Origin: JBDOQU01 sp039839375
GTDB lineage: Bacteria > Pseudomonadota > Alphaproteobacteria > DSM-16000 > Inquilinaceae
DNA length: 64,000 bases
NCBI RefSeq assembly: GCF_039839375.1
Contig: NZ_JBDOQU010000006.1
Span: 180,288-244,287, forward strand
Reading direction: 5' to 3'
Shown piece by piece: positions 29,140 through 36,970 of the stretch. A program made the position numbers and the translations under genes. The notes under the pieces were generated by a model. It was not told the DNA's origin. It saw only the letters and a list, made by a program, of their open reading frames with translations, and searched no databases. Positions within the stretch are counted from its first letter, which is position 1; every line of letters begins with the position of its first letter.

Positions 29140-29367
29140 CTAGACCCCGGCTGGATCATCCGCCGGAGCGGCACAGCTAGCGGGATCACCGCCCGCCATG
29201 GCACCTTCCAGCGATTCACAAACGGTCTGGAACATTCCCTCCAATGAGCCACCCATGGCGGTCAAAGCGAAGATGGCGGCGACGGAGACGAGGGCGGCGA
29301 TCAGGCCATATTCGATGGCGGTGGCGCCGGACTCGTTCCTGATGAAACGGCGAACAACAGAAAACAT
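29140..29367 (-). CDS. flp: Flp/Fap-type pilin subunit
   Basis: 75 residues from ATG at 29367, preceded by AGGAGG; an upstream in-frame start would add 13 residues that do not fit the family. The prepilin site is NESG|ATAIEYGLIAAL with Glu at +5 after cleavage, followed by the hydrophobic helix. The C-terminal part is longer than in many Flp pilins and contains two Cys (VCESLEGAMAGGDPASCA) that could form a disulfide. The processing peptidase CpaA is not in the window. Confidence 0.93.
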   Translation of the reverse strand: MFSVVRRFIRNESGATAIEYGLIAALVSVAAIFALTAMGGSLEGMFQTVCESLEGAMAGGDPASCAAPADDPAGV

Positions 29368-29717
29368 GGGGAAACCCCTCCTGGGATTGGGCACGAACCC
29401 GACCATCTAAAACCCGACTTCCTTAATCGGCCGTTAATATCAAAAAGCAACTGCCGATCTTTCGACTCTCCATGACGCACATTATCTCATGCTTATTCTT
29501 TGAAAGGCATGACTGCGGAAAAGACGGCCCTCTTTTCCGCGACCATGGATAAGTGAAGGAAGTTGACGATCTCTTAAAACGCCACCATCGCCCAACCATT
29601 TTGCTACGAAATTCGAACTACTTTCTTTCGTCGCCCGATTTCGCCTCTTTAATGATTCCTCAACCAGCATCGCTGCATCGTCTTGCTGCCGCCGGCCGTC
29701 AAGATCGCCCCGCCTTC
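29368..29717. other. Intergenic region between flp and tadG-like gene
   Basis: About 350 bases of lower GC content between the divergent flp and tadG-like genes, so it must hold both promoters. The one clear structure is a perfect hairpin at 29515-29540 (arms GCGGAAAAGA and TCTTTTCCGC, six-base loop). No tRNA or small coding gene is convincing here; two in-frame ATGs (29553, 29652) could extend the tadG-like gene but lack a ribosome site. Confidence 0.6.
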
Positions 29718-31238
29718 ATGCCCTCGCGCTCGATCCCTCACCCGATTTCCCGCTTCCTGCGCCGCTTCGCCCTTGATCGCCGGGCGGGCGCGGCCGCGCT
29801 GGTCGCGGCCATGATCATCCCACTGGTCGGCTTCGTCGGCCTGTCGATCGACACGGCGCGCGGCTATTACGTGAAGGCCCGCCTGTCCCAGGCGCTGGAC
29901 GCCGCCGCCCTGGCCGGCGGCCGGGTGTTCTTCGACGATGATCGATACGACGATATCGAGAAGTTCTTCGACGCCAACATCCCCCAAGGCTTCATGGGCG
30001 CGGAGATCACTCTAGGTCCGGTTCCGCCGGCGCAGCCCGATGATAGGTCGCTGACCGTCTCCGCCAGCGCCGTCCTGGACACCACCTTCATGCGGGTGCT
30101 GGGCATCGACACGGTGACCGTGGCGGCCAGCAGCACGGTGGAGCGCGCCGACCGGGGCATGGAACTGGTGCTGGTGATGGATATCACTGGTTCCATGTAT
30201 GAGAACGGCGACCCCAACCCCCGAATAGACGACATGAAGGAGGCAGCCCATGAACTAGTTGCCACCCTCTATGGGGACAAGGAGGAGATTCCGAACTTCT
30301 GGGTCGGCCTCGTGCCTTATACCGCCGCCGTCAATATCGGGCACGAACGGACGGATTGGCTGGTTCCGGGTTATCTCGATGCGCTGGACTACTCAATGAT
30401 GCCGAACGATCCCGGTGGCGACGAGGATTATGTCCCGAGCGGCTGGAAGGGCTGCGTAGAGGCGCGCTGGGACGACGGTTACGGCCTACCGCGCCAGGAC
30501 TCCACCGACGCCCCGCCTTCGGTATACCCGTTCACGCCGATGTATGCTCCGTCGGACCCAGATCCCGATCACGATAACAACTATGCGGTTGACGGCGTCA
30601 GGGAAGGCAAAGCGCTCAACACCACCTCCAACAATGGAAGAGGCCCCAATATCGGCTGTGGTCCGGAGATCACGTCCCTAGTTGCCGCCCGCTCCGCTGT
30701 GGAGGATGCGATCGACGAGATGGATTCCTGGCACCGGGGCGGCACCACCAGCAATGTCGGCCTTGTCTGGGGCTGGCGCGTTCTGTCCCCTAAGTGGCGG
30801 GGTCTGTGGGGTGCCCCCACTCCCGACGAGTTGCCGCTGGATTATGAGGTAGAGTTGATCGACAAGGCGGTCGTTATCCTGACCGACGGGATGAACCAGC
30901 TTTGGGGACCGCACAGCAGCGACACCGATTTCGCGGCCTACCAGCGGATCAGTGCGGAAACTCTGGGCACCGACAGCCGCAATCAGGCGCGGCGCGAGTT
31001 GAACGAGCGGACGCTGGAAATCTGCGATGCCATGAAGGTCGAAGATATCATCATCTACACGATCACGTTCGAACTGCCTGAGCAGAAAACCAACGTTGCT
31101 GCCCAGGAAGCACGCGACACCTTCGAGGATTGCGCGACCACCCCCGCCCATTTCTTCGACAATCCCGAAGGCGAAGACCTCTCCGACGTCTTCCGCACCA
31201 TCGCCGGCCAACTGGCGAACCTGCGCATCGCGCAATAA
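29718..31238 (+). CDS. TadG-like protein with von Willebrand A domain
   Basis: 506 residues from ATG at 29718 (MPSRSIPHP); ATG at 29652 is an alternative. A short basic N-terminus, one membrane helix (GAAALVAAMIIPLVGFVGLSIDTARGYYVKARLSQALDAAALAGGR, the TadE/G-like prepilin-type region) and a large VWA domain with MIDAS-like DITGSM. In TadG proteins the VWA part lies in the periplasm. Because no separate TadE/TadF is visible, this may be the only minor pseudopilin-like component here. Confidence 0.87.
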   Translation: MPSRSIPHPISRFLRRFALDRRAGAAALVAAMIIPLVGFVGLSIDTARGYYVKARLSQALDAAALAGGRVFFDDDRYDDIEKFFDANIPQGFMGAEITLGPVPPAQPDDRSLTVSASAVLDTTFMRVLGIDTVTVAASSTVERADRGMELVLVMDITGSMYENGDPNPRIDDMKEAAHELVATLYGDKEEIPNFWVGLVPYTAAVNIGHERTDWLVPGYLDALDYSMMPNDPGGDEDYVPSGWKGCVEARWDDGYGLPRQDSTDAPPSVYPFTPMYAPSDPDPDHDNNYAVDGVREGKALNTTSNNGRGPNIGCGPEITSLVAARSAVEDAIDEMDSWHRGGTTSNVGLVWGWRVLSPKWRGLWGAPTPDELPLDYEVELIDKAVVILTDGMNQLWGPHSSDTDFAAYQRISAETLGTDSRNQARRELNERTLEICDAMKVEDIIIYTITFELPEQKTNVAAQEARDTFEDCATTPAHFFDNPEGEDLSDVFRTIAGQLANLRIAQ

Positions 31239-31242
31239 CCAA

Positions 31243-31349
31243 CCACCCTCACCCCCAACCCCCTCTCCCGCAAGCAGGAGAGGGGGCTATCGGCGCCGTC
31301 AAACAAACTCCCTCTCCCGCTTGCGGGGGAGGGTCGGGGTGGGGGTGGT
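31243..31349. repeat. GC-rich palindromic element (family 2), convergent terminator-like
   Basis: Between the converging tadG-like and malate synthase genes. The outer ends are inverted (ACCACCCTCACCCC against GGGGTGGGGGTGGT) and enclose two hairpins of the type CCTCTCCCGC...GGGAGAGG (about 31261-31284 and 31310-31333). A related element occurs at 34677-34806. Position and strand symmetry fit a bidirectional terminator. Confidence 0.75.
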
Positions 31350-31362
31350 ATTTTCGTGCGGC

Positions 31363-32979
31363 TCACCCGCCCTCGGCCACCACGCGTTGATAGGCGGGGA
31401 GCGTCAGGAAATCGGCGAAGTCGGTTTCTTCGGCGAGGTCGCGGAACATGGCGGCGGCATCGCGGTAGCGGCCGGCGGTGAAGGCTTCGTCGCCAACGCG
31501 GGCGCGCCAGGCTTCAAGCTCCTCCTCCACCGTCCGGCGCAGCAGGCCGGTTGTCACCTGCCGCCCGTCCTCCAGCGACGCCCCCAGATGCAGCCACTGC
31601 CAGATCTGGGCGCGGGAGATTTCCGCCGTCGCGGCGTCCTCCATCAAATTGAACAGCGGCACGCAGCCGACGCCGCGCAGCCAGGCCTCCAGATAGCCGA
31701 TGCCGACGGCGACGTTCTGGCGCAGCCCCGCCTCCGTCCGCGGCCCTTCGGGAACCTTCAGCAGGTCCGCCGCCGTGACGGAGACGTCCTCCCGCTTGCG
31801 GTCGATCTGGTTGGGCGGGGGCATGATGCGGTCGAAGATCTCGCGCGCGATCGGCACCAGCCCCGGATGGGCGACCCAGGTGCCGTCATGGCCGTCCGTC
31901 GCCTCCCGCTCCTTGTCGGCGCGAACCTTGGCCATCGCCGCCTCGTTGGCTTGCGCGTCGTTCTTGATCGGGATGTTGGCCGCCATGCCGCCGATCGCCG
32001 GCGCGTTCCGCCGGTGGCAGGTGCGGATGCACAGCAGGCTGTAGGACCGCATGAAATGCGCGGTCATGGTGACCAGCGCCCGATCCGGCGTCAGCGTCGC
32101 GGGATCGTTCCGGAACTTCTTGATGTAGGAGAAGATGTAGTCCCACCGCCCGCAATTGAGGCCGGCGGAATGGTCGCGCAGCTCATAAAGTATCTCGTCC
32201 ATCTCGAACGCCGCGAGGATGGTTTCGATCAGCACCGTCGCCTTGATCGTACCATGGGGCACGCCCAGCGCCTTCTCCGAATGGGTGAAAACCTTGTCCC
32301 ACAGCCGGGCCTCCAGATGGCTTTCGATCTTCGGCAGGTAAAAATACGGCCCCGTACCTTTCGCCAGCAACGCCCTGGCGTTGTGGAAGAAGAACAGCCC
32401 GAAATCGAACAGCGCGCCGGACATCGGCCTTCCGTCGACCAGCAGATGGGCCTCCGGCAGGTGCCAGCCGCGCGGGCGCACCTTCAGCACGGCCGTCTCA
32501 TCCTTCAGCGCGTAGTCCTTGCCGGTGTTCGGGTCGGTGAAGGCGATCGTCCCGACAATCGCGTCGCGCAGATTGACCTGCCCCTCGATCTGGTTCGCCC
32601 AGAGGGGGGTGCTGGAATCCTCGAAATCCGCCATGAAGACCGACGCGCCGGAATTGAGCGCGTTGATGACCATCTTGCGGTCGACCGGCCCGGTGATCTC
32701 CACCCGCCGGTCCTGGAGGTCCGCCGGCAGCGGAGCGATCGTCCAGTCGGCGTCGCGCACCGGCTTCGTCTCCGCCAGGAAATCGGGCTTCTCCCCGGCT
32801 TCGATCCGGGCCTGCCTTTCCTCTCGCGCTTTCAGCAGACGAACCCGCTCCGCCCCGAAAGTCCGCTCCAGTTCGACGATGAAGGCCAGCGCGTCTTGCG
32901 TCAGGACGGCCTCGACCCCAGGCACGGCGTCGCCCTTGATCTCGACTCCCGGGAGGGACGGCAGGCTGCTGGCGGTCAT
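31363..32979 (-). CDS. aceB: Malate synthase A
   Basis: 538 residues from ATG at 32979 (MTASSL), preceded by AGAGGAAG. Condenses glyoxylate and acetyl-CoA to malate in the glyoxylate shunt. Family segments visible: FMADFEDSSTPLWANQIEGQ, LKVRPRGWHL, the catalytic-region CGRWDYIFSYIKKFR and the C-terminal LEAWLRGVGCVPLFNLMEDAATAEISR. The length fits the A form (about 530), not the longer G form. Isocitrate lyase is not in the window. An IclR-like box lies upstream. Confidence 0.95.
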   Translation of the reverse strand: MTASSLPSLPGVEIKGDAVPGVEAVLTQDALAFIVELERTFGAERVRLLKAREERQARIEAGEKPDFLAETKPVRDADWTIAPLPADLQDRRVEITGPVDRKMVINALNSGASVFMADFEDSSTPLWANQIEGQVNLRDAIVGTIAFTDPNTGKDYALKDETAVLKVRPRGWHLPEAHLLVDGRPMSGALFDFGLFFFHNARALLAKGTGPYFYLPKIESHLEARLWDKVFTHSEKALGVPHGTIKATVLIETILAAFEMDEILYELRDHSAGLNCGRWDYIFSYIKKFRNDPATLTPDRALVTMTAHFMRSYSLLCIRTCHRRNAPAIGGMAANIPIKNDAQANEAAMAKVRADKEREATDGHDGTWVAHPGLVPIAREIFDRIMPPPNQIDRKREDVSVTAADLLKVPEGPRTEAGLRQNVAVGIGYLEAWLRGVGCVPLFNLMEDAATAEISRAQIWQWLHLGASLEDGRQVTTGLLRRTVEEELEAWRARVGDEAFTAGRYRDAAAMFRDLAEETDFADFLTLPAYQRVVAEGG

Positions 32980-33306
32980 GGCGCTTCCTCTTTCCGATTT
33001 CGTGGAAATGACTTTCACGATGCGGAATAGATAAAAGCGTCAGGACCGGCCATGTCAACGCCGGAGGGGAGGACACCCCCTCACCTCCCGTCCCTCGATC
33101 GGCTTTTTTCTTATGTGGGCTTTTGTAGGCTTTTGTCGGCTTTTCGCGGAATCGAGCCAATCATCGTTGAGGAATAATATCCCAACACGGCGGCCCTGTC
33201 ATGCATCTTCGCGGCCGGTCGCGCCCATGCGTCGCGGCGAAAGCCTATGGATTCTGGATCAAGTCCAGAATGACGAAAGAGGGTTGGGTGAGGGGGCGGG
33301 TTGTCC
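32980..33306. other. Malate synthase upstream region with A-tracts and REP copy
   Basis: About 327 bases between the malate synthase start and the sqdB stop. Contents: the IclR-like box (33003-33017); four GGCTTTT units at 33101, 33118, 33128 and 33138, i.e. A-tracts at 10-bp phasing over the last three on the malate synthase strand; and a REP-like palindrome ATTCTGGA-TCAAG-TCCAGAAT at 33251-33271. No coding gene seen. Confidence 0.65.
33003..33017. promoter_or_regulatory. Candidate IclR-type operator upstream of malate synthase
   Basis: TGGAAATGACTTTCA matches the enterobacterial IclR box TGGAAATNATTTCCA at 12 of 14 defined positions and lies 24-38 bases before the malate synthase ATG. In Escherichia coli IclR represses aceBAK from such a site. 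No iclR gene is in the window, so the match is suggestive only. Confidence 0.4.
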
Positions 33307-34524
33307 CTACTCCCCAGCCGCCACCATTTTCAGCGTTTCCGCGGGCGGAGTCGTGCGCCAGAGGGAGCGGCAGGGGATGCGGGAGAGGTCGCAGCGGTCG
33401 GCGTAGCGGCGGGCGATCTCGAACACTTCCGTCAGCAGCCCGTCCTCCAGCGTCACCGGGTCGAGGCCGAGATCGAGGAAGCGTCGGTTCTCTACCTCCA
33501 GTTCGTTCTCCGCCGCCTCGACCCGCGGATTGTCCACGAAATCGACCCTGGCGCCGGTCAGCCGAGCGATCATGCGGGCGAGGTCGCGGACTCGATGGGT
33601 CTCCGTCATCTGGTTGCGGATCATCACCCGCTCGCCTTCCGCCGGCGGGTTCGCCAGCGCCAGGTCGATGCAGCGCACCGTGTCCTGGATGTGGATGAAG
33701 GCGCGCGTCTGCCCGCCCGTGCCGTGGACCGTCAGCGGATGACCGACCGCCGCCTGCATCAGGAAGCGGTTCAAGACCGTGCCGTAATCGCCGTCATAGT
33801 CGAAACGGTTGATCAGCCTATCGTCGCGCTTGGTTTCCGCCGTCTGGGTGCCCCAGACGATGCCCTGGTGCAGGTCGCTGATCCGCAGCCGGTCGTTCCT
33901 GCCGTAGTAGAGGAAGAGGTGCTGATCGAGCACCTTGGTCATGTGATAGACGCTGCCCGGGCTGGCCGGATGCAGTATCTCCAATTCCGCCCATTCCCCG
34001 TCCGCGCGCTGCGCCCTGATCGGCAGGTAGCCTTCGGGTATCGGCGCGCCATGGGCGCCATAGCCATAGACGCCCATGGTGCCCAGATGCACCAGATGGG
34101 GATCGCAACCCGTCGCGTCCCGCGCCTCCACCATCGCGGCCAGCAGATTGTTGGTGGCGTTGATGTTGTTGTCGACCGTGTAGCGCTTGTGACGGCTGGA
34201 TTTCATGGAGTAGGGCGCGGCCCGCTGCTCCGCGAAATGGACGATGCCGTCCGGCCGCAGCGCCTTCAGGAGATCCAGGACCCGGTCATAATCGCGCGCG
34301 AGGTCGAGATTGTGGAAGGCGATCGGCTTCCCCGTCGTCTCCCGCCACGCCGCCAGCCGCGTGCCCATCGGCCGGATCGGCGTCAGGGAGGACGCCTCCA
34401 GCTCGATATCGATCGCCCGGCGCGACAGATTGTCGAGGATCGTCACCTCATGGCCGTGCGCCGAAAGATGCAGCGCCGTCGGCCAGCCGCAGAAACCGTC
34501 GCCGCCCAGAACCAGAATATTCAT
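33307..34524 (-). CDS. sqdB: UDP-sulfoquinovose synthase (SqdB/SQD1-like)
   Basis: 405 residues, extended short-chain dehydrogenase. The N-terminal nucleotide motif GGDGFCGWPTALHLS is nearly diagnostic of SQD1/SqdB; LGTMGVYGYG and the catalytic Tyr-Lys pair in SVYHMTKV follow. The enzyme makes UDP-sulfoquinovose from UDP-glucose and sulfite for the plant-type sulfolipid SQDG. The partner glycosyltransferase is not in the window. Seen as a single gene, with a palindromic element upstream. Confidence 0.9.
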   Translation of the reverse strand: MNILVLGGDGFCGWPTALHLSAHGHEVTILDNLSRRAIDIELEASSLTPIRPMGTRLAAWRETTGKPIAFHNLDLARDYDRVLDLLKALRPDGIVHFAEQRAAPYSMKSSRHKRYTVDNNINATNNLLAAMVEARDATGCDPHLVHLGTMGVYGYGAHGAPIPEGYLPIRAQRADGEWAELEILHPASPGSVYHMTKVLDQHLFLYYGRNDRLRISDLHQGIVWGTQTAETKRDDRLINRFDYDGDYGTVLNRFLMQAAVGHPLTVHGTGGQTRAFIHIQDTVRCIDLALANPPAEGERVMIRNQMTETHRVRDLARMIARLTGARVDFVDNPRVEAAENELEVENRRFLDLGLDPVTLEDGLLTEVFEIARRYADRCDLSRIPCRSLWRTTPPAETLKMVAAGE

Positions 34525-34676
34525 GACCCGCCGCCATTCTCTTGAAGGTGAGGCTACGGGAGTCCGGTTATCACAGTGAAAACAGCGTCAACAATGAACT
34601 GTTACAGTGGACGTGAAATATTCATGGGAATGATATGGCAGAGAAATATTTGAGAAATAGAAATGAAACAAAAACC

Positions 34677-34806
34677 ACCCCCTCACCCAACCCTCTCCCA
34701 CGAGGGGAGAGGGCTAACTTGTCACCCCTCTTTCCGGTTGCTCACAACTTCACCCTCGCCCCTTGTGGGAGAGGGAGGGACCCGCGAAGCGGGAGGGTGA
34801 GGGGTT
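34677..34806. repeat. GC-rich palindromic element (family 2)
   Basis: Related to the element at 31243-31349. It opens with CACCCCCTCACCCAACCCTC and closes with GGGAGGGTGAGGGG, with internal hairpins CCCTCTCCC...GGGAGAGGG and CCCGCGAAGCGGG. It ends two bases from the xerD stop and may terminate xerD transcription. Confidence 0.75.
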
Positions 34807-34808
34807 TA

Positions 34809-35819
34809 TCACGCCGACTTCCGCGCGCGCCTCGCCAGGGGATGGTGGTCCTCCACCGTCCGCGTGAGCCGGTCGCCGAGGATGTGGGTGTAGATCTGGG
34901 TGGTCGCAATGTCCGCGTGGCCCAGCATCTTCTGGACGGCACGAAGGTCGGCGCCATGGGTCAGGAGGTGGGTGGCGAAGGCGTGGCGCAGCACATGAGG
35001 GCTGACCTTCGTCGGATCTATCCCCGCCTCCTGGGCCAGTTCCTTCAACAACTGCGCGAAACGCTGGCGGGTCAGGTAGCCGTTGCGCGCGATGCGGGAA
35101 GGGAACAGCCAGGGCTGCTGCTTGGCTTCCCGCCCCGAAACCAGGAAATGGCCCCGCACCTTCAGATAGGCGTCCAGCGCTTCCCGCGCCGGCTCGCTGA
35201 GCGGCACCATCCGTTCCTTGCCGCCCTTGCCGCGGACCATCAGGAAACGGTGGTCATGGACGATGGCGGTGCGCGGCAGGCCGACCAGCTCGCTGACGCG
35301 CAGCCCGGTGGCGTAGAGCGTCTCCAGAAGGGCGACCAGCCGGATGCCTTCCGGCGCCCGGTCGGGATCGCGGGCGCGGGCGGTGGCTTCCGCGAGCAGA
35401 CGCTCCACCTCCTCCTCCGTCAGGATTTTGGGCAGGCTGCGGCCCAGCTTCGGACTGTCGATCGTCGAGGAAGGATCGTCGGCCCTCAGCCCTTCGGAGG
35501 TCATGAATCGGTAGAACTGGCGGACGGCGGAAAGCCTTCGCGCCACGGTGCGGACGGCCGTCGAGGCCGCGCGCGCGCCGGGCTGGGCGGCCAGATGGTC
35601 GAAATAGCCGCGCAGATCGTCGGTGGAGGCCGTCTCCAGCGCGCATCCCCGGCCGGAGAGGAAGAGGACGAGGTCGGCCAGGTCGCGCTGATAGGCCTGC
35701 CGTGTGTTCGCCGCCGCCGCCCGTTCGGCGGTCAGCATGTCCAGGAATGCCTCGACCTGGGGAGACGGCGCCGGCTTCGGCTTTCTCGGCCGGCCGCGCC
35801 GGGGCGTCGTCGTCGACAT
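34809..35819 (-). CDS. xerD: Tyrosine recombinase XerD
   Basis: 336 residues from ATG at 35819 (MSTTTP); an ATG at 35855 would add 12 residues. The N-terminal SAM-like domain (NTRQAYQRDLADLVLFL) precedes the catalytic domain with Arg174 (ATGLRVSEL), Lys198, His275/Arg278 (SPHVLRHAFATHLL), His301 (LGHADIATTQIYTH) and nucleophile Tyr310. Housekeeping XerD resolves chromosome dimers at dif with XerC. It is not flanked by attachment sites or phage genes, and lies by aroK as in related genomes. Confidence 0.93.
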   Translation of the reverse strand: MSTTTPRRGRPRKPKPAPSPQVEAFLDMLTAERAAAANTRQAYQRDLADLVLFLSGRGCALETASTDDLRGYFDHLAAQPGARAASTAVRTVARRLSAVRQFYRFMTSEGLRADDPSSTIDSPKLGRSLPKILTEEEVERLLAEATARARDPDRAPEGIRLVALLETLYATGLRVSELVGLPRTAIVHDHRFLMVRGKGGKERMVPLSEPAREALDAYLKVRGHFLVSGREAKQQPWLFPSRIARNGYLTRQRFAQLLKELAQEAGIDPTKVSPHVLRHAFATHLLTHGADLRAVQKMLGHADIATTQIYTHILGDRLTRTVEDHHPLARRARKSA

Positions 35820-35981
35820 TGTCTTGCTACTCAAGCTTTCCAAGGAGCCGGCCACGGAGCCGGAACATCTGCGTCCGGAGCGAGGATGGCGCCGGAGGGA
35901 CCGGATACTCCATGACGGCGGAAAGCGCCAGCCTCACGCCCCGCGACATGTGGGCGCGAGCCCGGCCCGGCCGGTCAAATA

Positions 35982-36176
35982 TCAGCGGGGCAGGCTCTCG
36001 TCCGGAATGACCTTCTCCACCATTTCCGATGGCGGCTGAAGATCCCAGAATCCCAGGAAGACGACCCCGCCGACGATGACGAGCGCAATCAGCACCAGGA
36101 AGAACTGCGTGAGGCGGGCGCCGACGCCGCGCGACGGCCCCTGGGAGAAGACTGATCGGTTGCGGGAGCGTGCCAA
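35982..36176 (-). CDS. Small single-pass membrane protein
   Basis: 64 residues from a TTG start at 36176, with one strong transmembrane helix (LTQFFLVLIALVIVGGVVFLGFWDL) after a basic N-terminus, so the C-terminus would be periplasmic. It lies between xerD and aroK, where a similar small protein is commonly found in related genomes. No function recognised. Confidence 0.6.
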   Translation of the reverse strand: MARSRNRSVFSQGPSRGVGARLTQFFLVLIALVIVGGVVFLGFWDLQPPSEMVEKVIPDESLPR

Positions 36177-36340
36177 GAGTGGAACCGTTCTATATCGGGC
36201 CGGGACAAGCGCCGGGGCCGGTGGACGGCCCCAGCGTGATGGGATTGCGAAAGCGAAGTATGCTATGGCTTCGACATGGCGATCTTAAGGCGCTCACACC
36301 CAAACGTCCACCGCCGGCCGGGCCGGCGGAAGGGTCGGTC

Positions 36341-36907
36341 ATGACCGGAATTTCCGCTCGTTCCAACCTGCCGCGCAGCCTGGTGCTGGTCGGGCTGATG
36401 GGTGCCGGAAAAAGCGCGATCGGAAGGCGGCTCGCCCACCGGCTGGGCCTGCCTTTCGTCGATGCGGACCAGGAGATCGAGCGGGCCGCCGGCTGCACGG
36501 TGGAGGACATCTTCGAGCTTTACGGCGAACCGGCGTTCCGCGACGTGGAACGGCGGGTGATCGCCCGGCTGCTGACCGGCCCGCTGCACGTCCTGGCGAC
36601 CGGCGGGGGCGCGTTCATGGACATCGACACCCGCGCCAGCATCGCGGAGAACGGCATCTCCCTGTGGCTGAGAGCCGATCTGGAGGTGCTTCTGGCCCGT
36701 ACATCGAGGCGGAACAACCGGCCGCTCCTGAAGCGGGACGATCCGGCGGCCGTGCTGCAGAAGCTGATCGACATCCGCTACCCGGTCTATGCCCGCGCCG
36801 ATATCGTCATCGACAGCCGTGACGCGCCGCTTGATCACACGGTCGATATCGCGCTGGATGCGATCGACCTCTATCTGGCGGAAAGCAGCGCGGCGGCTGC
36901 CGGTTGA
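36341..36907 (+). CDS. aroK: Shikimate kinase
   Basis: 188 residues from ATG at 36341 (MTGISARS), preceded by CGGAAGGG; the open frame upstream is not family-like. Walker A is GLMGAGKSAIG (residues 18-28); the shikimate-binding DADQEIE and FRDVERRVI segments and the GGGAFM glycine-rich loop follow. Phosphorylates shikimate in the chorismate pathway. Upstream of aroB in the order usual for proteobacteria. Confidence 0.95.
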   Translation: MTGISARSNLPRSLVLVGLMGAGKSAIGRRLAHRLGLPFVDADQEIERAAGCTVEDIFELYGEPAFRDVERRVIARLLTGPLHVLATGGGAFMDIDTRASIAENGISLWLRADLEVLLARTSRRNNRPLLKRDDPAAVLQKLIDIRYPVYARADIVIDSRDAPLDHTVDIALDAIDLYLAESSAAAAG

Positions 36908-36970
36908 CGGGGCGGCCCCGCTTCCGCGATAGGTTCACCGTTTCCTAAACCCTTTCAATCGAGCTGGCCC

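Noticed and set aside
31096..33030. A 644-residue open frame on the plus strand over malate synthase
   Set aside because: Antisense to a complete malate synthase; no domain visible.
34809..35819. Phage or island integrase
   Set aside because: Sequence and xerD-aroK-aroB context fit housekeeping XerD; no attachment sites or phage genes nearby.
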